A model generated the notes under the pieces. That model ran no database searches and was not told the origin of the DNA. It saw only the letters and a list, made by a program, of their open reading frames with translations. The position numbers and the translations under genes were made by a program. Source: JAAGZL01 sp964628835 (GTDB lineage: Bacteria; Pseudomonadota; Gammaproteobacteria; Chromatiales; Chromatiaceae). Taken from it: a stretch of DNA of 22,582 nt. The stretch is taken from the NCBI GenBank assembly GCA_964628835.1, contig CAZVME010000054.1, positions 1 to 22,582 of the forward strand, read 5' to 3'. This document shows positions 7,339 to 15,002 of the stretch, one piece after another. The first letter of the stretch is position 1; each line of letters begins with the position of its first letter.

Positions 7339-9789
7339 ATGCTCAATAAGCTGAAAAAAATATTTCGCGCACAACCGGATATAGATGATCTGTTTTCATC
7401 TTTACGGGTGCCGATGCCTTTCAGATTTTCTCTTGAACGCATACCCAAAGGGATAGACAACACCCATCTCGATGTATATTTAAGCCCGGATTTTACCAGC
7501 TCAGCCCGGATCATGGTCAGGCGTATGTTGCTGCATGACATCGGAGTTAATAGCTGGGGAGAGTCTCACCCACCACCTAGTGTGCGCGATCTTACAAACT
7601 TTAAACAAGCCTACACTGGATTAATGGAGGCCGGGGTAGGTCGGGCCAGAGTAGAGTCCTCACCCGACCAGATTCAACTGCTGCAGTTTGCCATACTCAA
7701 ATACCTGTTGCTCTCGGTGGGTGAGGAGTTGATACAGCATAGAGACAGGTTGCAGCACGCGAGAACCATGGACGGGGATCAATCCAGTGGTCATGCGGTA
7801 CACCTGCATGACAAGCTGGTGACACTGGCAAAAGAGGAAACGGCATTAAGGTATCGCATTACGCGTAAGCTGTTTCGTCATGTGTACAAGCTGGAGTCAA
7901 CCGCCATGCGCAAGTTGCGCAAGTCAGTTCTGGGACGGTCCTGGCCGGTTCCAAAGGTGATACTGTTTAATCCGCTGCTACAGCTCCCCAGTATGTGGGC
8001 AGAAGAGCAGTTTATGCACCACTATTCTCTGGCGCTGATGAGCAAAGAAGAGCCGGAACGTTTCAGTCTGATAAACGGAATTCTTACCGATATATTGAGC
8101 TGTGGACTGCCAGCCTGGGCGCATGCGCCACATCTGCCAGATGCGATAGATGTGGCTGGGGCCAGTGGCGACTCTGCGGGTATGCGCTTGCGTCATGATC
8201 GGGGTATGTTGTCAGGGTTTCTTGAAACCGAGCTGTTGCTTGCAGGTTCAGTTCAGCAAGATGAATATGCAGAGGGTTTGTGTTCATGGCTGGATGATCC
8301 GGGAAATTTAGAGGCGATACTGTTTTTGGATAGAGCGGATGTGGGTGCCAAGTTATCTCACCGGGTACGTACAACCGATGCGGAGCAGGGCGTTCGCTGG
8401 CTCAAGTTGCAGGAGCATATTCTGGACCAGGTGCAACGACGGTTTAGACGTGCCGGGCTGGGCATAAAGATATTAGCTGCTAATGAATCCACCAAGGTCT
8501 TTAACGAACTGCATGGTCGGGTTCCTCTGGGCCTGATTAACCAATATCTGGAGGGTCGGTTTCCCCGGCGCAAGCTGCTGCAGAGGCTGACGGGTCTCAA
8601 GGGTGTCTCTCAGCCTTATGTTGCCAAGAAGGTATTGGAAAATGCCGCGGAAAGAATAAGAAATATGCCTAAGGCGCGCAGGCAGTATCACATTAAATGC
8701 TTTGTGCGTGATTTCGCCATGCTGCGCCGTGACCTGAAGCTGGCCTACAAGACCCACTGCACCATGAACAGCATCCGGATTCTATTACGTGATGAGGCCA
8801 TAGAGCTTTCCAGAAGCAATGACAGTTTACAGGAGTTTATTCAGCCTTCTGAAGCTGGAGTCGAGAAGGAGCGGATTAGAAATCATGTGATCATCAAAGC
8901 GGATGTGCGTGGTTCCACGGCAATGACCGCTGAGCTGCTGGAGAAAAATCTGAATCCTGCGTCACACTTCAGCCTTAATTTTTTTCAACCTATAACCAAG
9001 CTCCTGGATCCCTTCGGTGCGGTGAAGGTGTTTGTGGAAGGCGATGCGGTTATTCTGAGTATTGCTGAATACGAGGACACCCCATATCAGTGGTTATGTG
9101 TAAGTCATGCCTGTGGATTGTCGCGCAAGATACTTCAGGTGGTGGATGCGCAAAATGTTCAAAACAGGAAGCATGGGCTGCCTGAACTGGAGTTGGGGCT
9201 AGGCATATCTTTCAATGATGGCTCACCCACATTTCTCTACGATGGTGATCAGAAGATTATGATCTCTCCAGCGATAAACCGGGCAGATCGTCTATCATCC
9301 TGTGCTGCGGTCTTGCGTCGCACCACCTTGGAGGAGAAGATCAAACGCGGGGTTGAGGTTGTGGTCCCAGTGGATCAGAGTGCGGTGCACAAGGATCGGA
9401 ATGATGAGTTATTGAGCTTCAATGTGAATGGAATTGAGCTGGATATGCCCGCCTTCTTTAAGCTCAAGACCGAGCTGGCGCTACTACGTGTGCGGGGCAG
9501 CCTAGCCAACTATAGTAAGCACAGTGTGTTTTATGCCGGACGTTATCCCGATCGCACTGGCAATATGCATTGGCTGGTGGTGCGTGAGGCTCCGGTACGG
9601 CTTTGGGTAGGGAACAGTGTCAGCACTGAGGAGGAGTGGGGGCGCAGATTCTATGAAGTGGTCACTGATCCTGACGTGATCACCAGACTCAAGAAACGGA
9701 TAATGGATAAAAAGGGCCATGAGGATACACAGCCCGGTATCGGTGACTACCCGACCGATGACCCGGATGGTGCTCAGTACATCCACTAA
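7339..9789 (+). CDS. Large cytosolic protein with class III nucleotide cyclase-like domain
   Basis: An 816-residue protein without signal peptide or clear membrane segment. The first 500 residues match no domain I recognise. From about 515 to 660 the sequence follows the class III adenylate/guanylate cyclase core: IKADVRGSTAM with first metal Asp522, VEGDAVILSI with second metal Asp569, and AINRADRL with Asn647 and Arg651 in the N-x-x-x-R spacing of the transition-state residues. The substrate-determining positions are atypical: the usual Lys four before the second Asp is Phe565 (a Lys sits at 563), and the second position seven before Asn647 is Ile. Catalysis therefore looks possible, but the nucleotide cannot be predicted. 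About 150 further C-terminal residues are unassigned. The ribosome binding site is weak. Confidence 0.72.
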   Translation: MLNKLKKIFRAQPDIDDLFSSLRVPMPFRFSLERIPKGIDNTHLDVYLSPDFTSSARIMVRRMLLHDIGVNSWGESHPPPSVRDLTNFKQAYTGLMEAGVGRARVESSPDQIQLLQFAILKYLLLSVGEELIQHRDRLQHARTMDGDQSSGHAVHLHDKLVTLAKEETALRYRITRKLFRHVYKLESTAMRKLRKSVLGRSWPVPKVILFNPLLQLPSMWAEEQFMHHYSLALMSKEEPERFSLINGILTDILSCGLPAWAHAPHLPDAIDVAGASGDSAGMRLRHDRGMLSGFLETELLLAGSVQQDEYAEGLCSWLDDPGNLEAILFLDRADVGAKLSHRVRTTDAEQGVRWLKLQEHILDQVQRRFRRAGLGIKILAANESTKVFNELHGRVPLGLINQYLEGRFPRRKLLQRLTGLKGVSQPYVAKKVLENAAERIRNMPKARRQYHIKCFVRDFAMLRRDLKLAYKTHCTMNSIRILLRDEAIELSRSNDSLQEFIQPSEAGVEKERIRNHVIIKADVRGSTAMTAELLEKNLNPASHFSLNFFQPITKLLDPFGAVKVFVEGDAVILSIAEYEDTPYQWLCVSHACGLSRKILQVVDAQNVQNRKHGLPELELGLGISFNDGSPTFLYDGDQKIMISPAINRADRLSSCAAVLRRTTLEEKIKRGVEVVVPVDQSAVHKDRNDELLSFNVNGIELDMPAFFKLKTELALLRVRGSLANYSKHSVFYAGRYPDRTGNMHWLVVREAPVRLWVGNSVSTEEEWGRRFYEVVTDPDVITRLKKRIMDKKGHEDTQPGIGDYPTDDPDGAQYIH

Positions 9790-9847
9790 GGTGTAGTGGC
9801 TCTGACTCGACCTGACACTTCTGTATATCTGGGCTAGATGCAATCAG

Positions 9848-9879
9848 ACTGCTTTCGACACACTCCGGGCAAATGCCAT
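9848..9879 (+). repeat. Dispersed short repeat, copy A
   Basis: ACTGCTTTCGACACACTCC followed by GGGCAAATGCCAT. It shares the CTGCTTNCGACACAC core with the copy at 10835 and the tail GCCAT preceded by CAAAT with the copy at 11470. It lies in the 259-base gap after the cyclase-like gene; nothing else in that gap could be identified. Confidence 0.6.
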
Positions 9880-10048
9880 ATAAGCTAAATGGCCACGACC
9901 CCCATCCTAATCTGGAACACAACTCACTGCGACTACTCCTTCTGAAATACCGCTTTTGAGAAATGGTAATTGCATATCGAGAGGATATACTAACTGACTA
10001 TTGTCAATTATTGCATTTGGTAATTATACAAGACCAAGGAGATGGTGA

Positions 10049-10669
10049 GTGACTATTACAGATAACTGGGGTTATGTTAAACAGGCTGCAACTGGTCTCT
10101 TGGGTCTGCTGATGGCGCAAAGTGCTGCAACTGCCGAACGCAAATTTCTGCCCCCTATACTGATGGTGTTGTTTGTAGGAAGCCTGATGGTTTCAGGTAT
10201 GGCTCAGGCGCTTACGCAGACTTACATATTGGATAATGTTTTTCTTAATAGCACTCAGCAAATGACGGGGACTTTTGTTTGGAATTATGACGCTGGAGAT
10301 TTTGAGGGTGGTAGCGTTTCTTCTAGTGAATTCAGCATTCCTACATATTCAGAAGCTTTTTACGGCCCATATACGATTTCATATGATATAAAAAAATCTA
10401 TCGAGTTTTCATTGATTGGTAACTTCCATGATAGAGATTTTAATATCACCCTGGTCTTTCTGAACCCATTAACACCTACTTCATCAGCTTTACTCGATAC
10501 CGTTAACAGTAAATGGACGATATCGCCAACTTTAGGGATTTTTGGGCTTGTTAAAAGTGGCAGTATTATGCCCATCACAAGTGCTGTTCCAATCCCGTCA
10601 GCCGTATGGCTATTGGGCTCTGGGCTGCTAGGTCTGACCGGCCTCTACAAACGCAAGAAAGCAGCCTGA
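10049..10669 (+). CDS. PEP-CTERM (VPxP-type) sorted exported protein
   Basis: Exported protein of 206 residues with a C-terminal PEP-CTERM sorting signal at 180-206: VPIPSAVW, a hydrophobic helix (LLGSGLLGLTGL), then basic YKRKK. Such tails are recognised by exosortase (EpsH/XrtA types) in exopolysaccharide-producing bacteria, which cut the protein and release it to the cell surface; no exosortase gene is in the window. The Sec signal is the hydrophobic stretch at about 35-49 ending GMAQA, preceded by an unusually long first region of about 32 residues. The body contains the GTFVWNYDAGDFEGG pattern common in short PEP-CTERM proteins. GTG start chosen because AAGGAG lies seven bases upstream; an ATG in another frame three bases earlier gives only a short peptide. 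AT-richer than its neighbours. Confidence 0.87.
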   Translation: MTITDNWGYVKQAATGLLGLLMAQSAATAERKFLPPILMVLFVGSLMVSGMAQALTQTYILDNVFLNSTQQMTGTFVWNYDAGDFEGGSVSSSEFSIPTYSEAFYGPYTISYDIKKSIEFSLIGNFHDRDFNITLVFLNPLTPTSSALLDTVNSKWTISPTLGIFGLVKSGSIMPITSAVPIPSAVWLLGSGLLGLTGLYKRKKAA

Positions 10670-10687
10670 TAATAGAGCGGTATGTAC

Positions 10688-10724
10688 ATGAAACCCTGTC
10701 CTTAGTGGCGGGGTTTTTCTTTTC
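10688..10724 (+). terminator. Rho-independent terminator of the PEP-CTERM gene
   Basis: AAACCCTGTCC pairs with GGCGGGGTTT across a TTAGT loop (with a one-base bulge and a T-G pair) and is followed by a T-rich run TTTTTCTTTT. It lies about 20 bases past the stop. Confidence 0.85.
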
Positions 10725-10731
10725 TGCTATT

Positions 10732-10760
10732 TGATCGCTTCCGACACTAAGCAGTCTGTT
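10732..10760 (+). repeat. Dispersed short repeat, divergent copy D
   Basis: GATCGCTTCCGACACTAAGC directly after the terminator resembles the CTGCTTTCGACACA core of the other copies. Match is partial. Confidence 0.35.
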
Positions 10761-10834
10761 ATGAGTTGCTTATATAGTGTGTCAGTATTTTTTACACCTG
10801 CCCATACTGCCCAGAATCAGCCTGAACCATGAAT

Positions 10835-10876
10835 TGCTGCTTACGACACACCCTGGACATAAAGCGGCCATCAAAC
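10835..10876 (+). repeat. Dispersed short repeat, copy B
   Basis: TGCTGCTTACGACACACCCT then GGACATAAAGCGGCCATC. It agrees with copy A at about 22 of the first 26 positions. It lies between the convergent PEP-CTERM and TrmO-like genes, a gap of 265 bases that otherwise holds only the terminator and copy D. Confidence 0.6.
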
Positions 10877-10934
10877 TTCGGAAATTAGTGTGGCTAAGAA
10901 TTAAATTGTGTGAAGATTTGTTTTGTATTAGGTA

Positions 10935-11399
10935 TCAGTAACCTTCGATATAACGCTTGATATCGAGGATCGGCGTATCGGCGAAGGCATCAATACCATC
11001 AATCTCGATAATATTCCCTTTGACCGATAACACCTTGCAACGCGTGAGCGCAACCAGGTTTGGTCGCACCGGTGCACGGGTCGCAAAAACGCCCCTGAGC
11101 GGGTTGCTCGGGTCGGCAAAGGGATGCACCCGCAGGATAGAGCGTTGTGCCGGCGTATCATTGCGGTCAAACCACCAGATTACCCAGATTGATTCCAGTT
11201 CATCCACGCCCAGCAGGGCATCCTGGTATTCCCTGCTAATTTCAAGGGCAGTCTTGTCACCTACTTTTCGTACCCAGCCAATCGGGTGGACCTGGTACTG
11301 GATTGTATCGGGTGACTCCGTTTCATCCGCCATCAGTTTCTGCCCGGACGTGACAACCATGAATACTATTGTTACGAGTGCTAAAAAAAGCGATTTCAT
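10935..11399 (-). CDS. TrmO/TsaA-like SAM-dependent methyltransferase-fold protein with signal peptide
   Basis: A 154-residue member of the TrmO/TsaA (VirR-like, PF01980) family. Family motifs are IGWVRKV at the first strand, DALLGVDELESIWVIWWFDRND, SILRVHPF, GVFATRAPVRPN and DTPILDIKRY at the end. Canonical TrmO methylates N6 of t6A37 in tRNA using SAM. Two features differ: the protein begins with what looks like a Sec signal peptide, MKSLFLALVTIVFMVVTSG, with possible cleavage near LMADE, and the usual RPNPIG motif reads RPNLVA. An envelope location would exclude tRNA as substrate. The ATG at 11399 has GGTAGAG a few bases upstream, so the hydrophobic start is probably translated. No family-specific function can be assigned. 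Confidence 0.82.
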   Translation of the reverse strand: MKSLFLALVTIVFMVVTSGQKLMADETESPDTIQYQVHPIGWVRKVGDKTALEISREYQDALLGVDELESIWVIWWFDRNDTPAQRSILRVHPFADPSNPLRGVFATRAPVRPNLVALTRCKVLSVKGNIIEIDGIDAFADTPILDIKRYIEGY

Positions 11400-11951
11400 A
11401 AGACTCTACCCCGATCAAGGTTCATTGAAAGATGAAGTGATAAAAAGTAGTAGAAAAAGTTAAGTATATGGCCGCAAACGACACAAACCGGACAAATGCC
11501 ATCTATTGAAATAGTAACAACTGCAATCCTATCCAAGCGCGCTATTTCAAAACTACACACCCAAGCGAGTCTTTGATCCCACGATGCATTTTGGGGCATC
11601 CAAGCCTTCAAAACACACTCGATTTTCGACAGCCTGTTACTGCCCCGGCCGTCCTGGTCACCGGCACTGCGCGATAGCAGAGATATGATAATCCAAATGA
11701 ACTGTTAATAGTTGAGAGCCATTATTTAAGTTTAGCGAAATGAATTATTAGAGTGGTGAACTGTAATGAATAGGTGAATATAAAGGGTAATTCTAAACCG
11801 GTCGGGTTTAATCAACCATCAATAGATTAGCAGTAGCGATAAAAATGGATGATCTGCTGGCATTGAAGTGGGTTTTTTTGATATAAGTCAGGCTGTCGTG
11901 TGATTTTTAGGGATTCCACAAAAATAGAGCAGGTTAGATTGAAGGTGCAAA
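11400..11951. other. Gene-free AT-rich region of 552 bases
   Basis: No convincing gene, RNA or terminator is visible. It holds repeat copy C near 11470 and otherwise AT-rich sequence. A hairpin-like GATGC...GCATC at about 11583-11600 is short. The last 100 bases probably contain the promoter of the small PCP_red gene, but no strong -35/-10 pair stands out. Confidence 0.5.
11470..11503 (+). repeat. Dispersed short repeat, copy C
   Basis: GGCCGCAAACGACACAAACC followed by GGACAAATGCCATCTA. The second half is nearly identical to copy A (CCGG[AG]CAAATGCCAT). Confidence 0.6.
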
Positions 11952-12125
11952 ATGAGTAAAAGTGAGCTGGTTTGGGATGAAGATGCATTGAAATTACTTA
12001 AAAAGATTCCTTTTTTTGTACGCAATGCCGCTAAGAAAAAGATTGAGAAAACTGCCATTGAATCGAGTGAAAGTCGAGTTACTGTAGAGCTAATGGAGCA
12101 GATAAGGCGCGAAAGAAGTAGTTAG
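11952..12125 (+). CDS. Stand-alone PCP_red domain mini-protein (57 aa)
   Basis: A 57-residue protein matching the PCP_red domain (PF08369), found at the C-terminus of the ChlB/BchB subunit of dark protochlorophyllide reductase and also as a free small protein in non-phototrophs. Diagnostic positions are WDEDALKLLKKIPFFVRNAA (8-27), matching the W..EA...L..IP.FVR..A pattern, then basic KKKIEKTAIE and VTVELMEQIRRE. In the reductase the domain lies near the substrate site; the role of isolated copies is unknown. AAGGTG lies about six bases before the ATG, and a strong terminator follows 22 bases past the stop, so it appears to be a complete single-gene unit. No bch/chl genes are nearby. Confidence 0.83.
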   Translation: MSKSELVWDEDALKLLKKIPFFVRNAAKKKIEKTAIESSESRVTVELMEQIRRERSS

Positions 12126-12146
12126 AATTTGCTATAGCATATAATT

Positions 12147-12186
12147 AAAGCCCCACCCAGCTACTGTACTGGATGGGGTTTTTCTT
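12147..12186 (+). terminator. Rho-independent terminator of the PCP_red gene
   Basis: CCCCACCCAG pairs with CTGGATGGGG across an eight-base loop with one mismatch, flanked by AAAG before and TTTTTCTTA after. It is the strongest intrinsic terminator in the window. Confidence 0.9.
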
Positions 12187-12198
12187 AGCTTGCTGTTT

Positions 12199-12228
12199 AA
12201 CCGCCTCTGGCATACTGCGGACTGTCAG
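12199..12228 (+). repeat. Dispersed short repeat, divergent copy E
   Basis: ACCGCCTCTGGCATACTGCG then GACTGTC lies directly after a terminator, as copy D does. Similarity to the other copies is weak. Confidence 0.25.
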
Positions 12229-12297
12229 ACTATATCTAAACTTGTTTTCAAATGTGTAAGATTAGATTTGAGTTACTACAACTAAGGTCTGTCAGCG

Positions 12298-14325
12298 CTA
12301 ACCTTTATTTTGCGGAATCTGGATATTGTCTGCGGTTTTGCGGATACGCCGCTGTATGGGTGGCATGCTATCCGTAAGGCGTCTGGGCTTCTGACCCAGG
12401 CGTTGTTGGTAGATTACGGTGTAGGCCAGGACCCGCTTCAGATAGCCTCTGGTCTCTTCAAAAGGGACAGTGGCAATCCAGAGGTCGGCCGGTATGGCCT
12501 TGACCGGTAGCCAGCGGCGCACCCGGCTGGGACCGGCATTGTAGGCGGCGGTTGCCAGTACCTGATTCTGTCCCAGTTGGTTTAGAACCCCTCTTAGGTA
12601 GGCCGTACCCAGGCGAATATTTATATCCGGTTGCAGTATTTTGCTATTTTTGGGGACGCGTATCTTGAGCTTGCGGGCGGTGCTGCGAGCAGTTCTTGGC
12701 ATCAGTTGCATCAGACCCAGTGCCCCGGCCGGTGAATGCGCATCCTGGACAAAGGCGCTCTCCTGACGGATTACTGCAAATACCCAGGCGCTCTCTAGAT
12801 TCTTCTCCTTGGCGCGTTTATCCACGCGCTTGCGATGCGCCAGGGGGAAACGTAGTTTCAGATCATCCCAGGATCTGGCTGCGGCTGTGGCAACTATGGA
12901 ACGATCATACAGGCCCCACTTATGTGCCAGGATGGCCGCGCCATTGAGCTGCTCTGGACTCATCTTTCTGGTTGCTGCCCGCCACTCCCTGCGTCCCGAG
13001 GTGTAACGGTTTAGCAGAAACATCTCCCTTGAACGCAGCAATCCAGGGTTTGTCTTTAGCTGTTTGAGGGTGGAGTCCTTCACCTTCAATGGCTGGTAGT
13101 TCAGGGCGTAATCAATCTTCAGGATATCGGCAGCCAGGAAGCCGTAAAAGCTGCGTTCGCCGATGATCTGTCGGAAATGATCTTCCGCCTCACTCTTCTG
13201 TCCCAGTTCGCCCAATGCCCGGGCCTGCCAATATCGCCACTCGTCACTGGATTTAAGGTTGTCTGGCAGTTGCTTAATCCACCGGTTCACCAGTTTCCAT
13301 TTTTGTTTGGAGAGGGCGGTCCTTATGCGTTTTTCATGCAGTAGGGTGTCATGGGGCTGAGGCCGAATTTGACCCAGGTATTTCAGGCTTTGCTTATGTC
13401 TGCGCTGTATCATACGCATGGCTATGGCGCGCTCGGCCTGCTTCTGCAGTTCGACCGGAAACTTGTTATCCTTCTGTAGCCTGTTCCAGGCGGAGATGGC
13501 GGTGTTGACGTTTTTACGCGCTAGCCGTTTGACTCCATGGGTCAGGATGATCTTGCGCAAGCGGTCAGGGCCGGAAAGCTTGACCCTTTTTTTCAGCTTA
13601 TCAGGATGGTTATGGATTCGTAGCCACTGATCAAACCACCCTCTCTCACTGGCTGGCAGGTAGCGCCGCAGGTAGCGGGCAAGTCCAGGCTCGTTCTTCT
13701 GCATGGCGAGTTCAATACGTTTCCACACCAGTCTGGCCGTTAGCTTGCCGGCCTTGCGCCATGCCGTGAATACCGGGGTGCAGTCGTCTGGACGGGAGCC
13801 GCCATATGACCAGATGGGCACAACCAGTTGGTAGGCCTTCTTCTGCTGTTTGTTGTGGATCAGGGCGCGCAGATAGTTGCACTGACGTTGGATACTGTCC
13901 TGTGGTGCATATATCGCCAGATAGTCCGACCACATCCTCTTCTTTGCCAGATAATTGAGCCACTCTCGGCGCAGGAGATGGGAGATGGGGACATCTTTGT
14001 AGTTGTTCAGGAATTTCTTTACCCGGGGGAGTTTTTTGCTGGAAAAACCGTAGCGTAGCTCCTGGTATTCCAGATAGGGGTAGAGCGGGTAGTCTGCCAG
14101 AGTTTTTCTCAGGGCCTGATACTTGGTTATCTTGCCCTGTTTCAGGGCCTTTTCTGCCGCGACAAAGTTGCTGCGCTGTTCTGTATATTGGGCGGCAACG
14201 TTCTTTGCTCCCGCCTGGCAAGAGAGTATCAATACAAGTAAAAACAATATGTTGCGGTTGTTATTGATGGTTTGGTTTCCTGTGTAATATGTGATCAATT
14301 GCGGTCTATAAAAACAGCATAGCAT
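12298..14325 (-). CDS. slt: Soluble lytic murein transglycosylase (Slt70 family)
   Basis: Periplasmic lytic transglycosylase that cleaves the MurNAc-GlcNAc bond of peptidoglycan, forming 1,6-anhydro ends. It has the Slt70 layout: a helical superhelix over residues 40 to about 490 with DYPLYPYLEYQELRY near the start and SDEWRYWQARALGELG mid-protein, then the catalytic domain with IRQESAF holding the catalytic Glu522, SPAGALGLMQLMPRTA, AAYNAGPSRVRRW and FEETRGYLKRVLAY. The 675-residue length is slightly above E. coli Slt (645) because the annotated ATG gives a long leader; the hydrophobic signal core ILFLLVLILS begins only at residue 26. That ATG has no ribosome binding site, whereas AGGAAA lies seven bases before an in-frame ATC at 14268, so the real start may be there. 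It diverges from the Sel1 gene. Confidence 0.95.
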   Translation of the reverse strand: MLCCFYRPQLITYYTGNQTINNNRNILFLLVLILSCQAGAKNVAAQYTEQRSNFVAAEKALKQGKITKYQALRKTLADYPLYPYLEYQELRYGFSSKKLPRVKKFLNNYKDVPISHLLRREWLNYLAKKRMWSDYLAIYAPQDSIQRQCNYLRALIHNKQQKKAYQLVVPIWSYGGSRPDDCTPVFTAWRKAGKLTARLVWKRIELAMQKNEPGLARYLRRYLPASERGWFDQWLRIHNHPDKLKKRVKLSGPDRLRKIILTHGVKRLARKNVNTAISAWNRLQKDNKFPVELQKQAERAIAMRMIQRRHKQSLKYLGQIRPQPHDTLLHEKRIRTALSKQKWKLVNRWIKQLPDNLKSSDEWRYWQARALGELGQKSEAEDHFRQIIGERSFYGFLAADILKIDYALNYQPLKVKDSTLKQLKTNPGLLRSREMFLLNRYTSGRREWRAATRKMSPEQLNGAAILAHKWGLYDRSIVATAAARSWDDLKLRFPLAHRKRVDKRAKEKNLESAWVFAVIRQESAFVQDAHSPAGALGLMQLMPRTARSTARKLKIRVPKNSKILQPDINIRLGTAYLRGVLNQLGQNQVLATAAYNAGPSRVRRWLPVKAIPADLWIATVPFEETRGYLKRVLAYTVIYQQRLGQKPRRLTDSMPPIQRRIRKTADNIQIPQNKG

Positions 14326-14474
14326 GATGGGGTTTGGTTTTTCTCCTGGTTTCAGTGCCGGTGAATTTAGCCATTATTGATTCTGCGGCTGGGCGTCAGT
14401 CTAAAGTGGCGCCCTGTAGCTCTGTGTTGTATCTGGGAGCAGTGTTGGGCAGAATCTATCTTTTACAGTCTATT

Positions 14475-14514
14475 ATTAACCCGACCCGGCCCCATGTTAT
14501 GGGGCCGGGTTAAT
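14475..14514 (+). other. Strong hairpin in the leader of the Sel1-repeat gene
   Basis: CCCGGCCCCAT (14485-14495) pairs perfectly with ATGGGGCCGGG (14499-14509) across GTT. ATTAA outside on the left also pairs with TTAAT on the right if five bases bulge. It ends 23 bases before the ATG and lacks a T-run, so a leader structure or protein-binding palindrome is as likely as a terminator. Confidence 0.6.
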
Positions 14515-14537
14515 ATCGTGTTACACAGGAGAGAGTG

Positions 14538-14981
14538 ATGGTTGTTGAAGATGAAAACATGGCAATGGAGTTACGCAGTGGCATCTCCGCCTTTGAAGCT
14601 AAGTATTTTGGTGATGCTTCAAAGTTGCTCTCCCCGCTGGCAGATGCCGGTCATCCTGAAGCCCAGTACCGGATGGCGGTGATGGCGCAAAATGGCCTGG
14701 GTATGGTCCAGAACGAAAATATGGCCCTGAAATATATGACCGGGGCTGCGGAGTCTGGTCATGCGTTGGCACAGCACGGGCTGGGATTTATGTACATGGA
14801 GGGTGAGTGTGCGCCGAGTGACCCGGTCAAGGCCATTGAGTGGTTCAGAAAGGCGGCGGATCAAGGCATGATCGGTTCTCTTACCACCATGGCCAGGATG
14901 TACAAAGAGGGGTTGGGGGTAGAGAAGGATCTGGATGAGGCCAAACGTCTGTACCACGAGGCGGGATTTGATGAGATGTAG
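14538..14981 (+). CDS. Sel1-repeat (SLR/TPR-like) protein
   Basis: A 147-residue protein built from Sel1-like repeats, paired helices that usually act as a protein-interaction scaffold. Three repeats are visible: AQYRMAVMAQNGLG with ALKYMTGAAESGH, AQHGLGFMYMEGE with AIEWFRKAADQGM, and TMARMYKEGLGVEKD with AKRLYHEAGF. No signal peptide, so probably cytoplasmic. The ATG at 14538 follows AGGAG by six bases; a GTG one codon earlier is less likely. The gene for the calcium-loop protein begins 21 bases past its stop, suggesting an operon. Partner unknown. Confidence 0.88.
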   Translation: MVVEDENMAMELRSGISAFEAKYFGDASKLLSPLADAGHPEAQYRMAVMAQNGLGMVQNENMALKYMTGAAESGHALAQHGLGFMYMEGECAPSDPVKAIEWFRKAADQGMIGSLTTMARMYKEGLGVEKDLDEAKRLYHEAGFDEM

Positions 14982-15002
14982 GCATCAGGATGCACTAACT
15001 AG

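Noticed and set aside
10001..10030. Promoter TTGTCA-N18-TATACA before the PEP-CTERM gene
   Set aside because: The hexamers are fair, but the implied start site would fall on the ribosome binding site, so it is unlikely to be the working promoter.
10957..11463. 168-codon open frame on the plus strand
   Set aside because: Antisense to the TrmO-like gene, whose protein has clear family motifs; this frame has none.
11878..11891. FNR/Anr-like site TTGAT-ATAA-GTCAG upstream of the PCP_red gene
   Set aside because: Only the left half matches the TTGAT-N4-ATCAA consensus.
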